Below, piece after piece: positions 24,684 to 35,912 of a DNA stretch of 64,000 nt. A model generated the notes under the pieces. That model had not been told where the DNA came from. It searched no databases and was given only the letters and a program-made list of their open reading frames with translations. The first letter of the stretch is position 1; each line of letters opens with the position of its first letter. This DNA is from Cryptomeria japonica (lineage: Eukaryota; Streptophyta; Pinopsida; Cupressales; Cupressaceae), in the NCBI RefSeq assembly GCF_030272615.1, contig NC_081411.1, positions 157,930,471 through 157,994,470 on the forward strand, written 5' to 3'. The position numbers and the translations under genes are program-made.

Positions 24684-25764
24684 TGTTGGTGTAAATAATT
24701 ATTCATCTTGGATATTATTACACCTTACTTAAGTTTACTTAGTTACATGCATTTCATAGTAGTTTGGGTATGAGACATTTGGGTGTTTGTGCCACATTGG
24801 GATAGTGAGTGTAGGAGAATTTCCACCTTTTATGATGTTGATCTTATCTTGTTGTTACATTCCAACTCATGTGGAATATTATATTGTTTCTCCTACCTAC
24901 TCACACCTATTTCCTACCTACCCTTGTTTCTTATTGAGCCACATGTCATGTTTGTGTGCTCACATATCCCTAGCCTTGCCTATATAAGCAAGCTCATCTA
25001 CATTGTTTGTATGGGTAATCAATCTATATCTTGTAATTATCTAGTTGACCATATTTTGCATTTTGTCTCTCTTATTTGTGCTTTCCATTGCCTCTTGAGA
25101 GAAATTTGATGCTATTAGGGGTTTGCATTTTTGGAGCTTTCTATTGCAAGTTATTATTGAAACTGATGTGTCAATCCGAGGATTCCATTGCATTCAAGAG
25201 GTCCAAAGAAGTCATTTTTACCTTTTATTCATACAAATCGAACTTCGGAGGCCAAATCTAGAGGCATTTGAAGTTTGACATCGCGACGGAAATTTTCTAG
25301 AAATTATAATTTTGCAGGTAATTTTCAAATATTGATATCTCACTAATCCAAACTCATCTTTTTGAGCAATGTTTTCTGTTTTGGGGTAGAATTTTGTGAT
25401 CTGTACATTGGTGCAAGAGGTTTCTGATTGTTGGATATAGGCTTTTCAAAAATTGTGAAATCCCAATTTTTACAACATTGGAGGCTTCATTTGGGCTCAT
25501 ATGAACTCCTTTCTAGGTGCCGTTTTTTTTTAAAGTGTATAATTTTTTCATCTACTTTCATAATATGCTATTTGTTTGCAGTGATTTTAAGTAGAAATTA
25601 TACTTTCAGTATTTGGCCATTCTTGGCATATTTGGTACTTGTATTTTTCTTGGATCTCAGTTTAGATCACTAGCAGTATTTGTTCAAGTCTCTTATATCT
25701 CATTTTGAGAAGTTGTAAATTTGAAATCATCAGTCCAATTTGCCATTATTTGCAAGTGCCAACA
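24684..25764 (+). mobile_element. LTR 1 of non-autonomous element E
   Basis: Starts TGTTGGTGTAAATAATTATT and ends AAGTGCCAACA, giving near-perfect terminal inverted bases (TGTTGGTG versus CACCAACA in LTR 2). About 1,081 bases. It contains a likely promoter (GCCTATATAAGCAAGCTC near 24980). Nearly identical to LTR 2 at 33199-34281. Open frames inside (24783-25109 and others) recur in the other LTR copies with shifted ends and are not genes. Confidence 0.9.
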
Positions 25765-25773
25765 TGATCTTTT

Positions 25774-26417
25774 TGTGAGATTCTGCAAGAAGCAAGAACG
25801 GAGCCAAGATCTGATGTCGATCGTAGATCACATGCAACTCCTCACGCAATAGATGATCAAAGATCAAAATAGCTAAATGAAGATAATTTCGATATGAGAG
25901 AGAAATAGAGACAAAGAAGAGAATTTGGAGAAGACTCTCACCGAGCTATCACTTCACCTACTTGACTAGTGAAGGTGAGAGTATAGTGCTTATTATATAG
26001 AAAAATATAAGCATATACATCCAAGGGGTGCATTAACTCCTATTCCCCATAAAAAGTGGGAGGTTTTACCTTCTTGGTAAATTCCACAACATGTGGCATA
26101 ACCTCCTTACATGAAGACAAATAAAGGAGTTGAGAAAGTTGGCACATAAGGCCAAAAGAGGGTGTGAAACCCAACTACCCCATAACCCACTTAGGAAATG
26201 ACAAAATAGTGGTTATGAGAGGTGGGACAACAAGCCAAAAGAGGGTGTGTAACTCAACTACCCATGTGAGGTGGAGAGTTACACATGTAGCTGAAGTATT
26301 TCGCCATGTGTCCTCATATAAACCACTCCTATTAACCTAAGCAAGCTTAAATAATATATGTGTAGGAAAAAATAAATATCCCCTAACATAAGTAAAATAA
26401 AAAAACCTACACTAACA
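25774..26417 (-). repeat. 3' LTR of element C
   Basis: Read on the minus strand it starts TGTTAGTGTAGG and ends GAATCTCACA. 644 bases, pair of the LTR at 31724-32365. Just inside it (plus 26418-26430, CTGGCCCTTAAG) lies the short purine-rich priming region. Confidence 0.95.
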
Positions 26418-26573
26418 CTGGCCCTTAAGCGTAGTTGAGGTGGGTGAAAATATGGGTCCCGACAAATGCAACCATGTTTGGTACCCATGTACATAGATAG
26501 CCCCCCCAAAAGAAGAAGCCCCCCCATAAGAGGAATAGCCCCCCCCCTAAATAAGGAGAGAAAGAAAGGAGGA
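26418..26573 (-). other. 3' untranslated region of element C with G-runs and polypurine tract
   Basis: On the minus strand it has four runs of seven or more G (for example CTTATGGGGGGGCTTC), then ACATGGGTACCAAACATGG, then CTTAAGGGCCAG abutting the LTR. The same motifs in the same order occur before the LTRs of element E (CTTATGGGGGGGACAC, ACATGGGTACC(T/C)AACATGG, CTTAAGGGGGG), which links the two element families. Confidence 0.7.
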
Positions 26574-29500
26574 CTAAGAAGTCCCTCCTGCAATAGACAC
26601 CTGTCGTATCCCAAGCAGAGATCGCAAATGAAGGAACTTGCTTTCGGTGAAGGGTTTGGTGAAGATGTCCGCAGTTTGCTCCATTGTAGAACATTACTTA
26701 AGATCAATGATGCCTTCCTGAATGAGCTCCCGAATATAGTGCATATGTATCTCAATGTGTTTCGTCCTCTGGTGATGAACTGGATTTCTTGAGATCTGTA
26801 TAGCACTTTGATTATCACAAAAGATGATAGTAGGCTTCCTAACTGGAATACCAAACTCAATGAGAATATTCTGAAGCCAAATAGCCTCAGTGGTGGCATT
26901 AACTGCCCCTTAATACTCAGCCTCTATTGATGAAAGAGCAATTGCAGACTGCTTCTTACTTGACCAACAAACTGGACCAGAACCAAGTGAGAAGCAATAC
27001 CCTGAAGTGGATTTGCGATCTTGAGAATTACCCACCCAATCTGAATCCGTATATCCCACCAAGTCAATATCCATGCCTGCTACATACTGAATTCCATAAT
27101 TGTGAGTACCCTGAATGTAGTGGAGAATCTGTTTAGCTGCTTTCCAATGCAACTCATGTGTCTCCTGCATGAATCTAGAGACCATGCCCACCACATATGA
27201 AATGTTAGGTCTTGTATGAGTCAAGTAGATGAGGCTCCCAACAATTTGTCGATATAAAGTGCTATCAACCAAGGGTGAAGAGCACTTAGCCTCAAGTTTG
27301 ACCCCAGACAAAAAAGGAGTAGGTGAAGGCTTATAGTCGGCCATGCAAAATCTAGAGAGTATATCGAGTGCATACTTGGGTTGTCCAAGAAAGATGCCTA
27401 AAGAAGATTGAGTAATCTCAATTCCCAAGAAGTAATGTAGAAGACCCAAGTCTGACATCCGAAATCTATCATGTAGAGTAGTTTTCACTACCTTGATGGT
27501 GGATGAGTGACTCCCTGCAATCAACAAGTCATCAACATAGAGAACTAGAAATGTGAGAGTATCATCCTGGTGTAGAATATAGACGTTTGGATCATAATGG
27601 CATCGAGTAAAACCAACTGTCAGAAGGAAGGAGTCCATCTTGGCATACCAAGCTTGAGGAGCTTGTTTGAGGCCATAGAGAGACTTTCGAAGTCGACACA
27701 CAAGTGAAGGATCTTGAACAAACCCTTGTGGCTGCTCCATGTAGATTTCCTCCTAAAGGTCACCATGAAGAAATGCACTCTTGACATCCATCTGATGAAC
27801 TTCCCAATGATGGGTTTCTATAATAGCAAGGACAAGCTGGATGGAATTCATCTTAGCAACTAGAGCAAAAGTCTCAAAGTAATCAACCCCTGGAACTTGG
27901 GAAAAGCCTTTTGCTACCAAGCGAGCCTTATACTTATCAACTGACCCATCTGCTGCAAATTTTGTTTGATAGATCCACTTGCATCGAACAAGTTTCCTTC
28001 CCTTAGGAAGAGGAACTAAATCCCATGTGTGATTCCTTTCTAAGGAATTAAACTCTTCTTGCATTGCAACATCCCATTCGGGAACACCTATAGCTTCTTG
28101 AAAAGACTGTGGATCAAAAGCTGAAGCAATGAAGAGATGTGGAGCTTGCTGAAATTGTGACCTAGTTCTTCTAGTATTTGATGGATCACCAAGCCAATCT
28201 CCTACTGACTCAAAAGTTTGTCGAGCCCAAAGAGGCACTGAAGCTAGAGAGTTTGGGGGAAAATCATCAACCTCTGAAGGATGACTATGAGAAGAATGTG
28301 AATCCTCACCATCACTGTCACCATATGAAGTGGAGGAAGAAGACTCCTCAATAGGATTAGGAGGATTAAGATCCTCAGAAGAACTGTCAACATCATGCAG
28401 TGTCTCCAATGTGATAGTGGATGGAGAAGTGGTATGAGAAGAAATAGAAGAACTCTCCTCAAAATGAACACTCCTCTCAATGAACAACTCATGTGTAGAG
28501 GGATGGAGAAGTCTATACCCTTTGACATCATCTGGATACCCAACAAATATGCAAGGCTTGCTCTGCGGATCTATATCCTTGCATTTCTCTACTGGAATGT
28601 GGGCCCATGCAAGACAACCAAACACTCTGAAATTCTTAACAGTAGGTTTCCGATTGGTCCAAGCTTGTAAAGGAGTTACCCCCTTCACAGCTTTATGAGG
28701 AACTCGGTTCTGGATGTAATATGCACAATTGATGGCCTCTGCCCAATACTGAGGTGCCAAAGACTTGGAGTGAATCATACAATTTGCTGTCTCCTTCAAG
28801 GACCTATTCTTCCATTCTACGACACCATTATGCTGAGGGCTGTATGGAACTATGTGGTGCATGTTGATACCTTCTGAAGCACAAAATTGTTCAAACTGAT
28901 TATTAACATATTCACCCCCATTATCTGTACGCAGAATCTTGATGAACTTCCCAGATTGTTTCTCTGTAAAAGCTTTGAAATCTAGAAAATTCTCAAATAC
29001 CTCAGACTTTTGTTTGAGAAAGTAAACCCATGTAAATCTGGAAAAGTCATCAATAAATGTTAAGACATATCTAGCCCTGCTAAAAGATGGTTGTGGAAAT
29101 GGTCCTGTCAAGTCACTATGTACCAACCCCAATAGTTGTGGAGCTCTCCATGCTTTGCCTTTATCATACTTCTCCTCAAGATACTTACCAAGAATACATC
29201 CCTGGCAAAATCCATCAGAAAATCAATAGAAGGCAACCCTGAAACCATGTCTTGTTTACTGAGTTGTTGCAAGTAACGATAGTTCAAGTGGCCAAATCAT
29301 TGATGCCACAAACAACTAATCTCATCTGCATGAGTGAGTAAAACTGTCGAAGGAGAGTCAGGAACAAAGTGAGAAAATTGATATAATGTGGATTGATGAT
29401 CTGCTTTTCCCACATCAATAGTAGACCCATTATGCATTTCATTGATTACCACTATATCTGGCATGAACTCATCTCGCTTGCTAGAACCAGTGTGAGTGAT

Positions 29501-30697
29501 CTAATAAACAGATAGGAGATTAGTTGATAAAGATGGAGCACAAAGGACATCCTTAAATGTTCCTTCGCCCACATCAACAGACCCTCTCCCATGCACTTCA
29601 ACAGGAGTGTCATCAGCCATTAGTATGGAAGGCATAGAACATGGCTCTGAAGAGGTGAAATCATCTTTTGAAGAAGCCATATGGTGCAAAGCACCCGAGT
29701 CAATTATCCAAGAATTGGGTTATGAAGAAACAGCAACTAGGGCCTTACCTTTTCCTTTCCCTTTACTCTTATTTGTATCCTTAGAAGATCCTTCTGATGA
29801 ACTCTGCTTGATTGAATTAGGCACCTTGATATTATTCTTTTCAAGAAGATTTGAAAGGTGATCAATTTGTTTCTTTAAACACTTATGTTCATCATGACCA
29901 GGCCTCTTACAATAAGAACACTTGACCTTCTCCTTCTTAGGTTGTTCACCTCTTGATGAAGAGGTCAGATTATCTACTTTTGAAGTAGCGAATTTCTGAT
30001 CTTTTTTCTTCTCTCCTTGGTTCTTTTGTTTCTTATCTTTCTTACTAGACCCTTTTTGTTCTTTCATGCCTTGATTTACAACTAAGGCATGTGACTTAGA
30101 GGGTTTTATTGTACGCATTTGAACCAATTTGTCTTTCTCCCTAGTGAGTTCTGCAGCAAATTCATCCAGAGAAGGCATTTTGAATGTGGTACCTAGGACA
30201 CATTTTGTAGCATAGAATGTAGAAACAAACACTGAATAGTTAGGACCAAGCTTAGAAAGAATACTCATGATCAGTTGCTTATCATCTTTCTTACTTGCAC
30301 ACCATTCCAACTGCAATCTTACAGACTTAAGTTTAGTGAAGAAGTCTTGTATAGTATCAAAATTGGTTGGATTCAACCCTATGAGTTCATTCTCTAACTG
30401 ATGACCTCTTAGCTCATCCTGCTTACCAAAGAGGTTTTCCAAAGTGGTCCACACTGCATTTGGTGTAGTGGCAGATTCAATGTGGAAAAGAAGGTCTGGA
30501 GAGACTGACATACATAGAGTACCAAAAGCTTCATCACATTTATTAAACCATTTAATCTTTTTTGCAGCATCTTGAGGTTCAGTTTCAAGTCCCATAGTAA
30601 CACGATGATATCCATGTCTTTTTAGATATATTATCATCTTAGATTTCCATTCAAAGTAATTATATGGTGTTAAAAGTGGAACTATAGATGCATCCAT
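26574..30697 (-). pseudogene. gag-pol polyprotein of copia element C, six stops and one frameshift
   Basis: gag (30697-29723): start MDASIVPLLTPYNYFEWK, a capsid-like part, a Lys-rich linker, then the CCHC knuckle CSYCKRPGHDEHKC. Protease: WIIDSGALHHM with the D-S-G active site. Pre-integrase: LWHQ-stop-FGHLNY and a downstream CQGC, together an HHCC finger. Integrase core: HSDLTGPF, LRTDNGGEY and GVVEWKNRSLKE hold the D-D-E triad (Arg of the usual VERKNR changed to Trp). Reverse transcriptase: KARLVAKGFSQ, MDVKSAFLHGDL, LYVDDLLIAG with the YVDD catalytic pair. RNase H: TDSDW, SSIEAEY, KHIEIHMHYIRE, ADIFTKPF; terminal stop at 26574. Internal stops lie at 29720 (TAA), 29501 (TAG), 29297 (TGA), 27753 (TAG), 26910 (TAA) and 26694 (TAA). 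At least the first five fit a single C-to-T change in a Gln or Arg codon. One base is missing near 29219-29224. It cannot encode a full polyprotein. Confidence 0.95.
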
Positions 30698-31709
30698 GAT
30701 AGTAGAAAATAAGATTGCAAAGAATCAGGAAAAGTGCAAGAAAGAAGGCACAAGAGACACCCCCCTTTTCACTAGTCTCAGAAATCAACCCCCCCAAATA
30801 TTACAAGGTTGGCACTTTATAATTAGTGCATTTACAAGGCTTTTTATCATATTGCATTTCTTTAAGAAACCAATAGAGATTTCAAATACAAATAATTTGA
30901 GACAAGATCTGAAACAAATCAGCCTTATAAATTCTTAATTTATCTCAATACCTTTCCAACAACTATTAGTTTTTGAAAAAATAGAGTTGTGAGGAGAAAG
31001 ATATGACCAGTTGAAGAGAAAATGAACCAGCTGATACAACCTTTAATATCTGATACACAAAGGCAAAAAGTTTCAATTATACCTACAATAATGGAGAGTG
31101 CTCATTTTCAGCTTTTCGTCAAGTATTTGTTTGCAAAAATCTGACACCCGAGGCAAAAGTTGTGCAACTTTTAAGAAATGTTGTTGAATTTCCCTGATAG
31201 AAAAATGGCTTAGGCCCTATTCAAGCTTGATTTCTACAAAATTTATTAATTTTCTAGAAATACCATCTGAAACCCAGAATTTTTTTGATGCTGGAAAGAA
31301 AACCCAGAAATTGTTTTTTGTTAAAGTGAACAAAAGTTGGAACACTAAAGCTAAAATGAAAATAGCTCCAATAAAAAAAATTTACTCTGATTTTTTACTG
31401 TGTCCTCCAAACTCTGATTTTGGTGAAGTAAAAGTCACTTTTAACTTTGTCAAGCCTTATGGACACTCTGGAAATTCTTATTAAGCTTCCAATATTACCA
31501 CAAAGCTGCAATCACCCAGATCTTACAAGGACACATACATGTAAACCAGATTTAACTAGAAGCTATTTTCCTTTAAACTATTCTGATTCTCCAGATCACA
31601 CAAGAATGCAGGAGAAGAGAATACTTAGTTTTTAAGGAAAATATTAGCTATATAAAAGTCTCAAATCCCTCAAATAAATTAAGAAAAACAATGAGCTATA
31701 CCAAACAAT
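30698..31709 (-). other. Untranslated leader of element C
   Basis: About 1 kb between primer site and gag start, without a conserved frame. It would hold the RNA packaging signal. Frames at 31227-31635 on the opposite strand show no motif. Confidence 0.6.
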
Positions 31710-31723
31710 AAGCTCTGATACCA
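31710..31723 (-). other. Primer binding site of element C
   Basis: The minus strand reads TGGTATCAGAGCTT directly after the 5' LTR. This is the standard copia site complementary to the 3' end of initiator-methionine tRNA. Confidence 0.95.
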
Positions 31724-32365
31724 TGTGAGATTCTGTGAGAAGCGAGAACTGAGCCAAGATCTGATGTTGGTCGTAGATCACATGCAACTCCTCACACAAC
31801 AGATGATCAAAGATCAAAATAGCTGAATGAAGATAATTTTGATATGAGAGAGAAATAGAGACAAAGAAGAGAATTTGGAGAAGACTCTCACCGAGCTATC
31901 ACTTCACCTGCTTGACTAGTGAAGGTGAGAGTATAGTGCTTATTATATAGGAAAATATAAGCATATACATCCAAGGGGTGCATTAACTCCTATTCCCCAT
32001 AAAAACTGGGAGGTTTTACCTTCTTGGTAAATTCCAAAACATGTGGCATAACCTCCTTACATGAAGACAAAAAAAGGAGTTGAGAAAGTTGGCACATAAG
32101 GCCAAAAGAGGCTGTGAAACCCAACTACCCCATAAACCACTTAGGAAATGACAAAATAGTGGTTATGAGAGGTGGCACAATAAGCCAAAAGAGGGTGTGT
32201 AACTCAACTACCCATGTGAGGTGGAGAGTTACACATGTAGCTGAAGTATTTCACCACGTGTCCTCATATAAACCACTCCTATTAACCTAAGAAAGCTTAA
32301 ATAATATGTGTAGGAAAAAATAAATATCCCCTAACATAAGTAAAATAAAAAAACCTACACTAACA
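31724..32365 (-). repeat. 5' LTR of element C
   Basis: 642 bases, pair of 25774-26417. It abuts the primer site on one side and the CTTTT target duplication on the other. On the minus strand, CTATATAATAAGCACTAT (near 31955-31938) is a plausible TATA box for element transcription. Confidence 0.95.
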
Positions 32366-33198
32366 CTTTTTATGCGGGGTCGGTTATTCATTTATATCTC
32401 TTGGTGAAATTCCATTCAGAGGCATCTTCATCTGCTGTATTCTACAAGGCTTCTTTGTTGGTGGAATCATTTTCATGTTTCCACATTTGAATATTTTATC
32501 ATTATGTATGCTCTTGTTTGAGCAATGTTGTACTCGCACTATCATAAAGTGCCACACCTCTTTGCATCTTGTTATTGTTGACTATTTGATGTAATCCTCT
32601 TGTACACATAGATTAGGAATATCTTGTGAGACTTGGTGCATGGCTCTAGTTGAGACTTAGATCATACATATTTGTGCATTTCTCCCGTGAGACTTGGATT
32701 GTACCAGTATTTGTGCTATTTTTGAGTATCTAGATGATGCTCACAGCAGGTTGTCTCCATGTCTGATCTTGTTTTTGTTGTGATGAGTGATTCATCGTCA
32801 TCGACATAGGTACCTAGTTTTGTCACACTTTGACATTATTGGTGTAGCATTGGCTCTCTTTCTTCCTTATGGAGAGGTATTTTTGTCGTCATCATTGGAC
32901 CATCCTTGTAGTAGATTCGATATTAAGGGGGGGTTTCATGGTCTCTTCTTCTCTCTTATGGGGGGGACACAATTTTGTTCTTCTCCTTCATCATTGAGAG
33001 CATTGTGTGCTTTCATCATCTCTCTTTTGGGAGAGGGTTTTTTCCCATTAGGTTTTTCTCTCTTTTGCCACTTTATGGGAGATTGCATTTGCATTTGTAC
33101 ATGGGTACCTAACATGGCCTAGTAGCCAAGACCCATCTTGCATTGCTTAGTTGCATTGCAGACTTAAGGGCATTCCCGTAAGTTTCACTTAAGGGGGG
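32366..33198 (+). mobile_element. Internal region 1 of element E, after the element C insertion
   Basis: Continuation of element E beyond the inserted element C. Together with 25765-25773 it makes an internal region of ~840 bases with no gag or pol motif. It ends CACTTAAGGGGGG before the next LTR. Near-identical to 34282-35119. The open frame at 32787-33122 recurs in the second copy (34707-35012) but starts and ends in low-complexity T-rich text and resembles no known protein. Confidence 0.85.
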
Positions 33199-34281
33199 TG
33201 TTGGTGTAAATAATTATTTATCTTGGATATTATTACACCTTACTTAAGTTTACTTAGGTACGTGAATTTCATAGTAGTTTGGGTATGAGACACTTGGGTG
33301 TTTGCGCCACATTGGGATAGTGTGTGTAGGAGAATTCCCACCTTTTATGGTGTTTATCTTATCTTGTTGTTACATTCCACCTCATGTGGAATATTATATT
33401 GTTTCTCCTACCTACCCACACCTATTTCCTACCTACCCTTGTTTCTTATTGAGCGGGATGTAATGTTTATGTGCACACATATCCCTAGCATTGCCTATAT
33501 AAGCAGGTTCATCTACATTGTTTGTATGGAAAATCAATCTATGTCTTGTAATGATCTAGTTGATCATATTTTCCATTTTGTCTCTCTTATTTGTGCTTTC
33601 CATTGCCTCTTGAGAAAAATTTGATGCTATTTGGGGTTTGCATTTTTGGAGCTTTCTATTGCAAGTTATTATTGAAGCTTGATGGGTCAAATATGAGGTT
33701 TGCATTGGATTCAAGAGGTCCAAGAAAGTCATTTTTGCCTTTTGTTTCATCCAAATAGGACTTCGGAGGCCATATCTAGAGTCATTTGAAGTTTGACGCC
33801 ACGACGGAAATTTTCTAGAAATTATAATTTTGCAGGCAATTTTCAAATAGCGATATCTCACTCATGCGGACTTGTTTTTTCGAGTAATGTTTTTTGTTTT
33901 GGGGTAGAATTTTATGAGTGGTACAGTGGTGCAGGATTTTTCTAATTTTTGGATACAGGAGTTCCGAAAATCATGAAAACCTCATTTTTACAACTTTGGA
34001 GGCTTCATTTGGGCTCATATGGACTCCTTTTCATGTGTCATTTTTTTTGAAAGTGCATAATTTTTCATCTACTTTCATAATCTGCTATTTGTTTGTAGTG
34101 ATTTTAAGTAAAAATTGCACTTTCAGTATTTGGCCATTCTTGGCATATTTGGTACTTGTATTTTGCTTGGATCTCAGTTTAGATTACTAGCAGTATTTGT
34201 TCAAGTCTCTTATATCTCATTTTGAGAAGTTGTAAATTTGAAATCATCAGTCCAATTTGCCATTATTTGCAAGCACCAACA
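33199..34281 (+). mobile_element. LTR 2 of element E
   Basis: Starts TGTTGGTGTAAATAATTATT directly after a polypurine tract and ends GCAAGCACCAACA, about 1,083 bases. Promoter-like GCCTATATAAGCAGGTTC near 33497. Being flanked on both sides by internal regions, it is shared by two element units. Confidence 0.9.
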
Positions 34282-35119
34282 TGATCTTTTTATGGGGGGT
34301 CAGTTGTTCATTTATCTCTCTTGGTGAAATTCCATTCAGAGGCATCTTCATTTGCAATATTCTATAGGGCTTCTTTATTGGTGGCATCATTTTCATGTTT
34401 CCACATTTGAATATTTTATCATGATGTATGCTCTTGTTTGAGAAAAGTTGTACTCGCACTATCATAAAGTGCCACACCTCTTTGCATCTTGTTATTGTTG
34501 ACTCTTTGATGTGATCCTCTTGTACACACAAACTAGGAATATATTGTGAGACTTGGTTCGTGGCTCTAGTTGAGACTTAGATTGTACACATTTGTGCATG
34601 GCTCCCGTGAGACTTGGATTGTACTAGTATTTCTTCTATTTATGAGTATCCAGATGATCCTCACAACAGGTTGTCTCCATGCATGATCTTCTTTTTGTTG
34701 TAGCGAGTGACTCATCGTCATCAACATTGGTACCTGGTTTTGTCACACTTTGACATTATTGGTGCAGCATTGGCTCTTTTTCTTCCTTATGGGGAGGTAT
34801 TTTGGTCATCATCCTTGGACCATCCTTGCAGGAGATTCGACATTGAGGGGGCCCTTCATGGTCTCTTCTTCTCTCTTATGGGGGGGACACAGTTTTGTTC
34901 TTATCTTTCATCATTGAGAGCATTGTGTGCTTTCATCATCTCTCTTTTGGGAGAGGGCTTTTTCCCATTGGGTTTTTCTCTCTTTCCCCACTTTATGGGA
35001 GATTGCATTTGACTTTGTACATGGGTACCCAACATGGGCTAGTAGCCAGGACCCATCTTGCATTGCTTAGTTGCATTGTAGACTTAAGTGCATTCCCCTA
35101 AGTTTCACTTAAGGGGGGG
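34282..35119 (+). mobile_element. Internal region 2 of element E
   Basis: 838 bases, non-coding. The sequence after the LTR is TGATCTTTTTATGGGGGGTC, which does not match a standard primer site. It contains CTTATGGGGGGGACAC, ACATGGGTACCCAACATGG and the final CACTTAAGGGGGGG tract. The small size and lack of coding sequence make the element non-autonomous (LARD/TRIM type). Confidence 0.85.
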
Positions 35120-35567
35120 TGTTGGCGTTAATAATTATTCATCTTGGATATTATTACACCTTACTTAAGTTTACTTAGGTACATGCATTTCATAGTAGTT
35201 TGGGTATGAGACACTTGGGTGTTTGTGCCACATTAAGATAGTGTGTGTAGGAGAATTTCCACCTTTTATGGTATTGATCTTATCTTGTTGTTACATTCCA
35301 CCTCATGTGGAATATTATATTGTTTCTCCTACCTACCGACACCTATTTCCTACCTATTCTTGTTTCTTATTGAGCCACATGTCATGTTTGTGTGCTCACA
35401 TATTCCTAGCGATTCCTATATAAGACGACTCATCTACGTTGTTTGTATGAGCAATCAATCTATATCTTGTAATGATCCAGTTGATCATATTTTGCATCTT
35501 GATAGAATACAGTTTATTTCTATCATCTATTTTGTTCTCTCTTATTTGTGCTTTCCATTGCCTCTTG
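35120..35567 (+). mobile_element. LTR 3 of element E, truncated
   Basis: Starts TGTTGGCGTTAATAATTATT, follows the other LTRs to CATTGCCTCTTGA, then departs. It contains a ~36-base insertion after CATATTTTGCATC (near 35497-35532), absent from LTRs 1 and 2. The lost 3' part means no outer target duplication can be tested. Confidence 0.85.
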
Positions 35568-35809
35568 ATCTTGGCAAAATATCATATGCTTAATGATTGA
35601 GATATACCAATGTTGTGTTCCAAAATTTCCATAAGGGAGATGCGGATACAAATTTAATTTTGAGTAATGATTAGAATAAGAAAAGTGATGTTAGTTAGAT
35701 TAGTTGATTAAAAGTAATGAATCAAATTTTATGTTATTTTCATTTGATAAGATATCATGTTACTAATGATGCTATGATGATGATCCCATTTGGAAATGTG
35801 TTTGTGTGT

Positions 35810-35912
35810 GTCTATACACACACATACATATACACACACACATATACATATACATATGTACACACATATATACACATATATATGGATACATGCACATATG
35901 TGTGTGTGCATG
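35810..35912. repeat. Compound (CA/TA)n microsatellite
   Basis: Imperfect alternating purine-pyrimidine run of ACAC, ATAT and GTGT blocks. The apparent frames over it (His/Tyr/Thr repeats) are artefacts. Confidence 0.95.

Larger units (their letters stand above)
25774..32365 (-). mobile_element. Complete Ty1/copia element C, 6.6 kb, minus strand
   Basis: All parts are present in order on the minus strand: 5' LTR (31724-32365), primer site (31710-31723), gag-protease-integrase-RT-RNase H (30697 to 26574), polypurine tract, and 3' LTR (25774-26417). It is flanked by the 5-base target duplication CTTTT (25769-25773 and 32366-32370). The empty site survives in the sister repeat near 34286 (AACATGATCTTTTTATG), which proves the insertion. 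By eye the LTRs differ by about 23 substitutions and one 2-base indel over ~642 bases, near 96% identity, so it is clearly younger than families A, B and D. It inserted only five bases past LTR 1 of element E. Confidence 0.97.

Noticed and set aside
24783-25109. 108-codon frame repeated at 33298 and 35243
   Set aside because: It is within the LTRs of element E; its repetition reflects LTR duplication. No start context or known family.
26279-26899. 206-codon minus-strand frame
   Set aside because: It overlaps RNase H in another frame, then the 3' untranslated region and LTR. The real frame there carries CDNQSAIQISRNP and ADIFTKPF.
28244-28546. 100-codon minus frame and plus frames at 28395-28877
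   Set aside because: Shadows of the integrase-RT linker and integrase of element C.
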